A model generated the notes under the pieces. The model was not told the origin of the DNA, made no database searches, and was given only the letters and a program-made list of their open reading frames with translations. Made by a program: the position numbers and the translations under genes. Of a stretch of DNA of 18,559 bases, positions 8,107 to 15,038 are shown in pieces; position 1 is the first letter of the stretch, and every line of letters begins with the position of its first letter. The DNA is from CAG-452 sp045531335 (GTDB lineage: Bacteria; Bacillota; Clostridia; TANB77; CAG-508), in NCBI GenBank assembly GCA_045531335.1, contig JAZSDU010000013.1, positions 1 to 18,559 of the forward strand. The letters are read 5' to 3'.

Positions 8107-8135
8107 ATTATACCACTGCAATAGCTTTATTTCAA
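8107..8135 (-). promoter_or_regulatory. mnmE promoter
   Basis: Minus-strand TTGAAA (8135-8130), a 17-base spacer and a perfect TATAAT (8112-8107). It lies just below the terminator of the rpmH-jag operon and 42 bases above the mnmE ATG. Confidence 0.8.
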
Positions 8136-8153
8136 TAATGCTAAGTCATATAA

Positions 8154-8177
8154 AAAACTCAGGGATTCCTGAGTTTT
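8154..8177 (-). terminator. Terminator of the rpmH-rnpA-yidD-yidC-jag operon
   Basis: AAAACTCAGG (8154-8163) and CCTGAGTTTT (8168-8177) make a perfect 10-bp stem with a 4-base loop. On the minus strand the 3' arm runs straight into a T-tract. It lies just past repeat copy B, so that repeat should be transcribed as the 3' untranslated region of jag. Confidence 0.85.
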
Positions 8178-8188
8178 CACTGTTTTTG

Positions 8189-8340
8189 TTATTGTATAGA
8201 AAAAATCATCTTTTATCTTGACCATATTTAAGATTTTTTCGTATACAACAAGGTTAATTTACCTTAATTTGCGCGATTGCGAAGCAATCTGTGCACTCGG
8301 ACATCGAAATCTTTGATTTCGCTAATGTCCAATTATCTTA
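8189..8340 (-). repeat. 152-bp structured repeat, copy B
   Basis: Second copy of the element at 1803-1954, same orientation, same length and about 90% identical. It begins at the TAA stop codon of jag and ends 12 bases above the operon terminator. Its first hairpin (8194-8207 with 8233-8247) is better paired than in copy A, and the third (GCGCGATTGC / GCAATC, then GTGC) is perfect in its inner six pairs. Confidence 0.85.
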
Positions 8341-9024
8341 TTTTAATTTTATTACAACTTTTCTATATGGTTCTTCACCTTTACTAATTGTTTCTACTTT
8401 GCTGTGTGTTTGTAATTTTGTATGAATAATTTTTCTTTCATAAGCTGTCATCGGCTCTAATGTAACAGGTTTTCTTGTTCTTACGACAGTTCTAGCTATT
8501 TTTTCGGCTAAATCCTCTAGGGTTTTTACTCTTTTTTCTCTATACCCTGCTATATCTAAATATACTCTTATTTTTGCTGTGCTTTTTTTGTTTGCAATTG
8601 ATGACAATATAGTTTGAAGTGCATTTATATTTTCTCCCCTATATCCTATTAAATGATTAACATCTTCTCCTTGTATATCCACATATATTTCAAAATCTTT
8701 TACTTCTGTTTTAAATGATATTCTGTCTTTTAAAAATTTGTTTAAAAATTCATTTATATTCTCTACTGCACTTTTTATCTCTTCTTCATTTTTGTTTATT
8801 TTTTTCTCTGTTTTTTCTTTTTTTATTTCTGTTTTTATTTCACTTTTTTCTTTTAAAGTTAATTCTACTTTAACAACTCTTGGAGCAAGTATATTATAAA
8901 AGCTTCTTTTTTCTTCTTCTATAACTTTTATATCTACCATATCTTTTGAAACTTTTAGCTCTTTTAATCCATTTTCAATAGCTTCATTTGTTGTTTTTCC
9001 TTGAGATATTACTGTTTTAGCCAT
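8338..9024 (-). CDS. jag: Jag/KhpB RNA-binding protein (Jag-N, KH, R3H)
   Basis: Jag (also KhpB or EloR) is a cytoplasmic RNA-binding protein linked to cell elongation and sporulation in relatives, and is usually coded beside yidC. The Jag-N domain lies at about 1-50. A lysine/glutamate-rich linker follows (about 55-85). A KH domain holds HLIGYRGENINALQ at about 124-137, and the C-terminal R3H domain carries RTRKPVTLEPMTAYERKIIHTKLQ. At 228 aa it is slightly long for the family because of the linker. Its ATG overlaps the end of yidC by eight bases and its AGGAGG lies inside yidC, so the two are translationally coupled. Confidence 0.95.
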   Translation of the reverse strand: MAKTVISQGKTTNEAIENGLKELKVSKDMVDIKVIEEEKRSFYNILAPRVVKVELTLKEKSEIKTEIKKEKTEKKINKNEEEIKSAVENINEFLNKFLKDRISFKTEVKDFEIYVDIQGEDVNHLIGYRGENINALQTILSSIANKKSTAKIRVYLDIAGYREKRVKTLEDLAEKIARTVVRTRKPVTLEPMTAYERKIIHTKLQTHSKVETISKGEEPYRKVVIKLK

Positions 9025-9892
9025 TTTGCTCCTCCTCTGATTTTAATAATTTATTTAAAATTAGTCTTTCAGCAATCATTAATATATTATTTACTAACCA
9101 ATATAATGCAAGTCCAAGTGGTGCAATTATAGATATACTAACAGACATTATCGGCATAAACCAAGACATACTTCTACTCATTTGAGCAGTCATTTCTTGT
9201 GGATTTACCTCTTCTTTATTTTCCTCATTTTTTATTTCTATTATCTCATCTTTTTTATTTGTTTTTGTCGTCATCATTGTTGTTAATTTCATTGAAATCA
9301 TACTTGTCAAAACATAAAGTATAGGAATTATATATACTGTTGGATTATTTAAATTTTCTTGAGGAATATTGCTTAAATCTAATCCAAAGAAATTCATGTT
9401 TATATATAATTCATCATCTGCATTTTTACTGCTGTTAACATATTTTAATATGCTTATTTCTGGATAATTTACACTTACACTATTTTCTCCAAGTTCTTGT
9501 TGCATTTCTATTTTATAATTGTTTATTGTTTCTGTATCTATTTTTTTCATGTATGTAAGTGGACTTCTTACTAATCCAAATATTGCAAATAATAAAACTA
9601 TTTGAATTATAGAACTTAAACATCCACTAAATGGGCTTAAATTTTCCTTTTTATATAAATCCATCATCTCTTGATTCATTTTAACTTGATCATTTTTATA
9701 TTTTTCTTGTAATTCTTTTACTTTTTCTTGAATTTTAGCTGTTTTTTTCATTGTTTTTTGTTGTTTTATAGATAATGGCAATAATGCAACTTTTAATAAA
9801 ACTGAAAATATAATTATAGCAACACCATAATTATTAACTAATTCATATATAAAATTTAAAATATATCCAAATAAATTAGAAAGAGAACCCAT
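9017..9892 (-). CDS. yidC: YidC/Oxa1 membrane protein insertase
   Basis: An inner membrane insertase that places proteins in the membrane alone or with SecYEG. The sequence shows the family layout. A first membrane segment is followed by a basic cytoplasmic hairpin (KQQKTMKKTAKIQEKVKELQEKYKND, about 43-68). More segments follow around 90-110, 185-205, 240-262 and 262-280. The arginine in LLKVALLPL-type first segments is not obvious, but the hairpin and GCLSSIIQIVLLFAIF block fit. There is no lipoprotein signal cysteine near the N-terminus, unlike SpoIIIJ of Bacillus. An AAGGAGG precedes the ATG. At 291 aa it is of typical Gram-positive length, with a long extracellular loop (about 115-180). 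Confidence 0.95.
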   Translation of the reverse strand: MGSLSNLFGYILNFIYELVNNYGVAIIIFSVLLKVALLPLSIKQQKTMKKTAKIQEKVKELQEKYKNDQVKMNQEMMDLYKKENLSPFSGCLSSIIQIVLLFAIFGLVRSPLTYMKKIDTETINNYKIEMQQELGENSVSVNYPEISILKYVNSSKNADDELYINMNFFGLDLSNIPQENLNNPTVYIIPILYVLTSMISMKLTTMMTTKTNKKDEIIEIKNEENKEEVNPQEMTAQMSRSMSWFMPIMSVSISIIAPLGLALYWLVNNILMIAERLILNKLLKSEEEQNG

Positions 9893-9911
9893 TTTACATT
9901 ACCTCCTTAAG

Positions 9912-10130
9912 CTACTCTACAGGATCATATCCTCCTTTTGAAAAAGGATTACACCTAAAAATTCTTTTCATTCCCAAAAATAATCCCTTAATAGCTCCAT
10001 ATTTTATAATTGCTTGTTTTGTATATTCTGAACAAGTTGGACAAAACTTACATTTTATCCCTTTACTCTCTAAAAAAAGAGAAATATGTTTTTGATATTT
10101 TTCTATTAAATATATTAATATTTTTTTCAT
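9912..10130 (-). CDS. yidD: Membrane protein insertion efficiency factor YidD
   Basis: A small 72-aa protein of the YidD/haemolytic-factor family, membrane-associated through an amphipathic N-terminus, which helps YidC-dependent insertion. The signature is visible: CKFCPTCSEYTKQAIIKYGAIKGLFLGMKRIFRCNPFSKGGYDPV, with the three conserved cysteines and the GG-DPV end. It lies between rnpA and yidC as in most bacteria. The ATG overlaps the rnpA stop (ATGA), and AAGGAGA lies just upstream. Confidence 0.96.
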   Translation of the reverse strand: MKKILIYLIEKYQKHISLFLESKGIKCKFCPTCSEYTKQAIIKYGAIKGLFLGMKRIFRCNPFSKGGYDPVE

Positions 10131-10469
10131 ATATCTCCTTTTTCTTGTAAAATATTAGCTTTTTCAAATATGTTTCTCATATCTTCTTTTATAATATTAA
10201 AATCTGCATCTTGCTTGTCCACCTTTTTATTCCAAAGTATAACAAAACTATTTCCAACTCTAATATCATTTTCTAACAAGCGATAATTTTCTCTAATTAA
10301 TCTTTTTATCTTATTCCTATAAACACTATTACCTGTTTTTTTACTTACTGCTATTCCTAATAAATTAAAGGTTCCATTATTTTTTAAGACAAATATTTCT
10401 ATTTGTCTTCCTCCGTATACGTTTCCCTTTTTTTAGAACTATTTTAAATTCATAATTTTTTTTAAGCAT
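10127..10469 (-). CDS. rnpA: RNase P protein component RnpA, with a +1 frameshift
   Basis: RnpA is the protein subunit of RNase P, which matures tRNA 5' ends. Read straight from the ATG at 10469 the frame gives MLKKNYEFKIVLKKGKRI and stops at 10377 after 30 aa. If one base is skipped near 10413-10421 the protein continues as GGRQIEIFVLKNNG, through the RNR signature YRNKIKRLIREN, to a TGA at 10127 that overlaps yidD. The total is about 113 aa, normal for the family, and the rest of the frame is intact. The zero-frame codon at the simplest junction is CGG (10415-10413), followed by GGA in the new frame. A skip at the C opposite 10421 would give VY instead of RI and fits relatives about as well. 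A run of seven A (opposite 10428-10434) is a further possible slip site. A TTG at 10484 would add MKKTK and may be the real start. No clear ribosome binding site is seen. Confidence 0.88.
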
Positions 10470-10515
10470 TTTTGTTTTTTTCAATTTTATCACTCATTTA
10501 TTAAACTAAATATTA

Positions 10516-10650
10516 TTAAGCTGATATTTTTTTTCTTCCTTTTGCACGTCTTGCTTTTAAAACGTTTCTACCAGCTCTTGTTTTCATTCTTTTCATAAAT
10601 CCGTGTTCTTTTTTTTCTTGTCTGTTTTTTGGTTGATATGTTCTTTTCAT
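10516..10650 (-). CDS. rpmH: 50S ribosomal protein L34
   Basis: A 44-aa basic protein, MKRTYQPKNRQEKKEHGFMKR at the start and KARRAKGRKKISA at the end, the standard L34 sequence. L34 sits in the large subunit near the 23S rRNA core. AGGAGGTG lies seven bases before the ATG. It is the first gene of the rpmH-rnpA-yidD-yidC-jag operon behind the promoter at 10689-10718, and faces dnaA across oriC as in most bacteria. Confidence 0.97.
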   Translation of the reverse strand: MKRTYQPKNRQEKKEHGFMKRMKTRAGRNVLKARRAKGRKKISA

Positions 10651-10688
10651 TATTTAAGCACCTCCTAATTAAAATCATAAGTATCAAG

Positions 10689-10718
10689 ATTATATATTAA
10701 AATAGTTGTAAATGTCAA
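10689..10718 (-). promoter_or_regulatory. rpmH operon promoter
   Basis: Minus-strand TTGACA (10718-10713), an 18-base spacer, and a perfect TATAAT (10694-10689). It lies 38 bases above the rpmH ATG. Confidence 0.85.
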
Positions 10719-10734
10719 GTTTTTTTAACAATTT

Positions 10735-10931
10735 ATAATATTTTTAAAATAATTGTTGATAATTTATTTTTTTTTTGATATTATTACCTTTGAATAATAG
10801 GGATTTAAGGCTTTGCGGTTTTTTATCTTTTAGTTGTTGATAATTAATTTCCTTGTATTTGTTTATTTTAAGCCATATTTATCAACATCTGTGGATTATT
10901 CTGTGGATAACTTAGGAGGTTTTTTAAGAAA
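10735..10931 (+). other. oriC: oriC, upstream DnaA box cluster
   Basis: AT-rich DNA between the rpmH promoter and dnaA with several DnaA boxes. TGTTGATAA occurs at 10754-10762 and 10835-10843, TTATCAACA at 10879-10887, TGTGGATTA at 10890-10898 and the consensus TGTGGATAA at 10902-10910. The last lies against the dnaA ribosome binding site (AGGAGG, 10914-10919), a position suited to autorepression. I could not settle on one dnaA promoter; TTGATA at 10776 has no well-spaced -10 box. Confidence 0.85.
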
Positions 10932-12278
10932 ATGAATTACAATATAGAACAAGTTTTAACTGAAGCAAAAGAACTATTAAAAGATGAAATGTCTCAAATA
11001 TCACACAAAACTTGGATAGAACCTTTAAAAATAGCTAGTATCGTTGATAATAACGTTACTTTAGTTTCTGAAGATTCTTTTAAAAGAGATATGGCTGATA
11101 CCAAATTTCATGATTTAATAATGAATACTTTTTCTGTAATTTTACAAAAAAACTGTACACTTTCTATTATTTGTAAAGATGAAATTACAGAAGTAGAAGA
11201 GAAAAAAATAGAAATTCAAAGCGTTTCAAATAATAATCAATATATTGGAACATCTTTAAATCCTAAATATAAATTTAGTACATTTGTAGTGGGAGATAAT
11301 AATAGATTTGCACATGCTGCATCACTTGCTGTTGCAGAAGCTCCTGGCACTGCATATAATCCTTTATTTTTATATGGGGGAGTAGGTCTTGGAAAAACAC
11401 ACCTTATGCATGCTATAGGTAACGAAGTTTTATTTAATAATAAAAATGCTAAAATTTTATATGTAACATCTGAAAGATTTACAAATGAATTTATAGATGC
11501 ATTAAAAAATGCTAACACTGAAAAATTTAGACAAAAATATAGAAATATTGATGTTTTATTAATAGATGATATTCAATTTATAGCTGGAAAAGATAGTACT
11601 CAAGAAGAATTTTTCCACACATTTAATGAGTTAAGAGAAAGTGGTAAACAAATTGTTTTGTCTAGTGATAAGCCACCTAAAGATATTTCATTATTAGAAG
11701 AAAGATTAAAAACAAGATTTGAATGGGGATTGTTGGCAGATGTTTCAATGGCAGATTATGAAACTCGTCTTGCTATTCTTCGAAAAAAAAGAGATGAAAA
11801 CAATGTAATAATAGATGATGAAATATTATCAGATATTGCTTTAAAAATAGATTCTAATATTAGAGAATTAGAGGGTGTTTTTAATAAATTAATAGCTCAA
11901 GCATCTTTAACACATACACCTATTACTATGGAAATGGCAGAAAAATCTATTAATGCTGTAATTCTTCAAAAAGCTTCTGTTATTTCTGTTGAATATATAC
12001 AAGAAATTATTTGTAAATATTTTAATATTACAATAAAAGATTTAAAAAGTTCGCAAAGATCAAACGATATTGCGTTTCCAAGACAAGTTGGAATGTATTT
12101 GTGTAGAATATTAACAAATGAATCTTATCCAAAAATAGGAGAGGCTTTTGGTAAAAGAGATCATACAACAGTTATGCATGCATATAAAAAAATAGAACAA
12201 GAAATAAAACAAAATCCAGAAGCTAATACAAAATTAATTGTGGATAGTGTGAAAAAGATTATATTATCAAAAGAATAA
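10932..12278 (+). CDS. dnaA: Chromosomal replication initiator DnaA
   Basis: DnaA binds the boxes of oriC, forms an ATP-dependent filament and opens the DNA. Domain I covers about 1-80 (with the conserved TWIEPL at 27-32) and a short domain II follows. The AAA+ core holds Walker A GGVGLGKTH at 149-157, Walker B VLLIDDIQFI near 208-217 and sensor motifs near LKTRFEWGL. The C-terminal DNA-binding domain has the signature GKRDHTTVMHAYKKIE. At 448 aa it is complete. The AGGAGG is 12 bases from the ATG, slightly far. It is followed by the second DnaA box cluster. Confidence 0.99.
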   Translation: MNYNIEQVLTEAKELLKDEMSQISHKTWIEPLKIASIVDNNVTLVSEDSFKRDMADTKFHDLIMNTFSVILQKNCTLSIICKDEITEVEEKKIEIQSVSNNNQYIGTSLNPKYKFSTFVVGDNNRFAHAASLAVAEAPGTAYNPLFLYGGVGLGKTHLMHAIGNEVLFNNKNAKILYVTSERFTNEFIDALKNANTEKFRQKYRNIDVLLIDDIQFIAGKDSTQEEFFHTFNELRESGKQIVLSSDKPPKDISLLEERLKTRFEWGLLADVSMADYETRLAILRKKRDENNVIIDDEILSDIALKIDSNIRELEGVFNKLIAQASLTHTPITMEMAEKSINAVILQKASVISVEYIQEIICKYFNITIKDLKSSQRSNDIAFPRQVGMYLCRILTNESYPKIGEAFGKRDHTTVMHAYKKIEQEIKQNPEANTKLIVDSVKKIILSKE

Positions 12279-12303
12279 TTGATATATAAATAAAAAATAA
12301 AGA

Positions 12304-12343
12304 TTTATAAAATTTATGTTTGTAAAACATTGTTTTTATAAAA
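12304..12343 (+). terminator. Possible weak terminator after dnaA
   Basis: ATGTTT (12316-12321) and AAACAT (12325-12330) make a 6-bp stem with a 3-base loop, followed by TGTTTTTAT. Outer A/T arms could extend the stem. The G/C content is low, so it may be leaky and leave dnaA and dnaN partly co-transcribed. Confidence 0.35.
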
Positions 12344-12605
12344 TATCTTCTTTCTCTTCTTACGGAAGAGCGGAAAAGGTTATCCATAGGTAACTGTTAA
12401 AAACTTAATTTTTTCTGTGAATTTAAAAGCTTAAACAATTAAATAAAAAAAATGTGAATAACTTTTTTATTTATCAACAACATTATTAACATTATTTTTT
12501 CTACGGATTTAGACAAATTTTTAAGTTTTACACAGAATCCACAGGACATACTAATACTATTACTAATAAATATTTAATTATATTGAAATAAAGGAGTTAA
12601 AAAAT
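12344..12605 (+). other. oriC: oriC, dnaA-dnaN DnaA boxes and likely unwinding region
   Basis: DnaA box-like sites are TTATCCATA at 12380-12388, TGTGAATAA at 12453-12461, TTATCAACA at 12471-12479 and TTTTACACA at 12526-12534. Between and after them the DNA is nearly all A/T (about 12425-12500), the best candidate for duplex unwinding. A CTCTTC/GAAGAG hairpin precedes the boxes (about 12357-12373). A weak promoter for dnaN (TTTACA near 12527) may overlap the last box. Confidence 0.8.
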
Positions 12606-13730
12606 ATGAAAATTATTTGCGAAAAAGAAAAATTACTAAAAGGAATCAACTCTGTTGTTAGGGGAGTACCTACTAGAACAACAATGCCAATATTAGAAGG
12701 TATACTTATTCAAACAAATGATAATGAACTAAAACTAACATCTTATGATTTAGAATTAGGAATAGAATATACAATGGAATGTGAGGTAAAAGAAGAAGGT
12801 AATACAGTTGTAAATAGTGTAATGTTTAGTGAAATAATTAGAAAATTACCTGATACAGATATTTCAATAGAACTAAATGAAAACAACTTATTAGTAATAG
12901 AATGTGAAGGTTCTTTATATAAATTATCAACAATGAATCCAGAAGAATTTCCTGAACTTCCAAAAATAGTTGTTGAAAATTCTATTGAAACAGAACAAAC
13001 TGTTTTAAAGAATATGATAAGAAAAACTATTTTTGCTGTAAGTATAGAAGAAAATAGACCAATATTTACAGGTTGTTTGTTTGAAGTTATAAATAATAGT
13101 TTAAATGTTGTTGCAATAGATGGATTTAGAATGGGATGGGTAAGTAATAGTTTATCAGTAGCAAGTAATAATTTTAAGGCTGTTATTCCAGGTAAAACAT
13201 TAAATGAAGTTAATAAAATAATATTAGATTCATATGACAGTATAAAAATAGGAGTTTCTAAAAACCAAGCTATTTTTGAAATGGAAAATTGCAAAATAGT
13301 AACAAGATTATTAGATGGAGAATTTTTAAATTATTCAAGTGTAATTCCAAGTAATTGGGATACAAGAGTAAGAGTAAACAAACATTCACTTCAAAACTGT
13401 TTTGAAAGAGTAAGTTTAATTTCAGCATCTAGTATAGAAAAAGAAAAAAAATATCCTGTTAAAATATCAATTGATGTAGGAAGAGTTCTTATTTCTTGTA
13501 CAAATCAAACAGGTGATGCAAAAGAAGAAATGTATTTAGAAACAGAAGGAAAAGAATTAGAAATAGGGGTTAATCCAAAATATTTTTTAGATGCATTAAA
13601 AGCAATAGATGATGAAGAAATATTTATATCTTTTGGAACTAATATTTCTCCATGCGTTATAAAACCTGTTGATGAAACATCAAAAGATTATACATATATG
13701 ATTCTTCCTATACGTATGAAAGAGGATTAA
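12606..13730 (+). CDS. dnaN: DNA polymerase III sliding clamp (beta subunit)
   Basis: The ring-shaped clamp that tethers the replicative polymerase and other partners to DNA. The 374-aa length and three repeated clamp domains of about 120 residues each fit the family. The start MKIICEKEKLLKGINSVVRGVPTRTTMPILEGILI and the end YTYMILPIRM, with the partner-binding pocket residues at the very C-terminus, are typical. AAAGGAG lies eight bases before the ATG. The gene that usually follows in Bacillus, the small S4-domain yaaA, is absent; element 3 occupies the gap before recF. Confidence 0.98.
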   Translation: MKIICEKEKLLKGINSVVRGVPTRTTMPILEGILIQTNDNELKLTSYDLELGIEYTMECEVKEEGNTVVNSVMFSEIIRKLPDTDISIELNENNLLVIECEGSLYKLSTMNPEEFPELPKIVVENSIETEQTVLKNMIRKTIFAVSIEENRPIFTGCLFEVINNSLNVVAIDGFRMGWVSNSLSVASNNFKAVIPGKTLNEVNKIILDSYDSIKIGVSKNQAIFEMENCKIVTRLLDGEFLNYSSVIPSNWDTRVRVNKHSLQNCFERVSLISASSIEKEKKYPVKISIDVGRVLISCTNQTGDAKEEMYLETEGKELEIGVNPKYFLDALKAIDDEEIFISFGTNISPCVIKPVDETSKDYTYMILPIRMKED

Positions 13731-13747
13731 AAAAATATTCATTGAAT

Positions 13748-13820
13748 CGGGCGGACAGAGTCGTCCGCCCCTACAAACAAAATAAAATAAATTGTAGGGG
13801 TCGACGACCCTGTCGACCCG
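13748..13820. repeat. TGTAGGGG double-hairpin element 3, inverted order
   Basis: Hairpin one pairs GGGCGGAC (13749-13756) with GTCCGCCC (13763-13770) and is followed by CTACAA. After a 15-base A/T spacer, TTGTAGGGG begins hairpin two, pairing GGGTCGAC (13798-13805) with GTCGACCC (13812-13819). Here the TGTAGGGG ends face inward, unlike the other three copies. The element lies between dnaN and recF, directly before the recF ribosome binding site. Confidence 0.8.
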
Positions 13821-13840
13821 CACAACAAAAGGAATAAAAA

Positions 13841-14906
13841 ATGTACATTAACAAAATTAAATTAGAAAATTTTAGAAATTATGAAAATCAAGAAATCGAA
13901 TTTGACAAAAATGTAAATATAATATATGGTGATAATGCTCAAGGAAAAACAAATATATTAGAATCTATATTTATATGTAGTTTAGGAAAATCATTTAGAA
14001 CAAATAAAGAAAAAGAATTAATAAATAAAGAAAAAGATTTTGCAAAGATAGAAATGATAAGTTCTAAAGAGGATAGAGATATAAAAATAAATTTTGAATT
14101 AAAAGAAAAAAAGAAGTTTAATATAAATGGAATTCCTACAAAAAAGACAAGCGACATTTTAGGAAAAAATTATATTGTTCTTTTTACACCAGAAGATATA
14201 ATGATTTTAAAAAATGAACCTAGTAAAAGAAGAAGATTTTTAAATATAATGATTAGCCAATTAAGACCAATGTATGTTCATTTATTAAATCAATATAATA
14301 AAACAATAGAACAAAGAAACATATATTTAAAACAAATAAAGTATGAAGGAAAATCTGTTTCTAATTTAGAAATATGGGATGAACAAATAGTAGAACTTGG
14401 AACAAAAATATATGAATATAGAAAAGAATTTATTAAAAAAATAAATGAAAAAATTTTTGATATTCATTTAAAAACAACAGAAAATAAAGAAAAAATAGTA
14501 GTAAAATATATATCAAATATACGGAAATTATTATTTAGAAAATTTGAAAAAAAATAGAAATAATGATATACAAAAAGGGTACACATCAATAGGGATACAT
14601 AGAGATGATTTTGAAATTTATATAAATGACAATCCAGTTTCTATATATGGTTCACAAGGTCAAAAAAGAACAACAATTATTTCATTAAAACTTGCAGAAG
14701 CAAATGTTATATATGAAGAAATAGGAGAAAGGCCAGTAATTTTATTAGATGACTTTATGTCAGAGTTAGATAAAAAAAGGATACAAGGGTTGTTTGAAAA
14801 TATAAAAGAAAATCAAGTTATAATAACATGTACAGATAGTTTTAAAATAGATAATACAAAATATAAATTATATAAAGTTACAAACGCAAAAATTGAATGT
14901 ATATAA
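13841..14906 (+). CDS. recF: DNA repair protein RecF, with a +1 frameshift at CGG
   Basis: RecF is an SMC-like ATPase that loads RecA at gaps with RecO and RecR. Walker A GDNAQGKTN is at residues 30-38. The reading frame gives 227 normal residues to ...VVKYISNI, then meets CGG (14522-14524) and would stop at 14557 after a run unlike RecF. Skipping the C at 14522 gives GNYYLENLKKNRNNDIQKGYTSIGIHRDDF, which is family-like. It continues through the ABC signature YGSQGQKRT and Walker B VILLDDFMSELD to the stop at 14906. The total is 354 aa, close to the family norm, with no other lesion. A start at TTG 14544 would give only the C-terminal part and is unlikely to be biological. AAAGGAA precedes the ATG. 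Confidence 0.9.
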
Positions 14907-14924
14907 AAAATAATTGCAAAAAAA

Positions 14925-14997
14925 TGTAGGGGCGGAACCCCGTGTCCGCCCGAAAAAACAAATAAATTACGGGCAGACAGAGTCGTCTGCCCCTACA
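14925..14997. repeat. TGTAGGGG double-hairpin element 4
   Basis: The ends are TGTAGGGG and CCCCTACA. Hairpin one pairs GGGCGGA (14930-14936) with TCCGCCC (14945-14951). Hairpin two pairs GGGCAGAC (14971-14978) with GTCTGCCC (14985-14992). The second hairpin has the same loop (AGAGTC) as hairpin one of element 3, and its stem differs by a G-C to A-T pair exchange. It lies between recF and gyrB. Confidence 0.8.
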
Positions 14998-15038
14998 ATT
15001 ATATAAACAAAACCAAACAAATAAAGGAGCGTAAAAGG

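Noticed and set aside
11237..11518. 93-codon minus-strand frame inside dnaA
   Set aside because: Antisense shadow of the dnaA AAA+ domain with no start signal.
13731..13840. The yaaA/S4-domain gene expected between dnaN and recF
   Set aside because: The gap is only 110 bases and is filled by the double-hairpin element; no short reading frame resembling an S4 domain is present.
14547..14554. A8 run in recF as the slip site
   Set aside because: The RecF-like segment YYLENLKKNR lies in the plus-one frame before the A8 run, so the frame change must occur earlier, near 14522.
14544..14906. A separate 120-aa protein starting at TTG 14544
   Set aside because: It is the C-terminal third of RecF (ABC signature and Walker B); the lower-frame sequence upstream of it is already RecF-like, so it is one gene with a frameshift.
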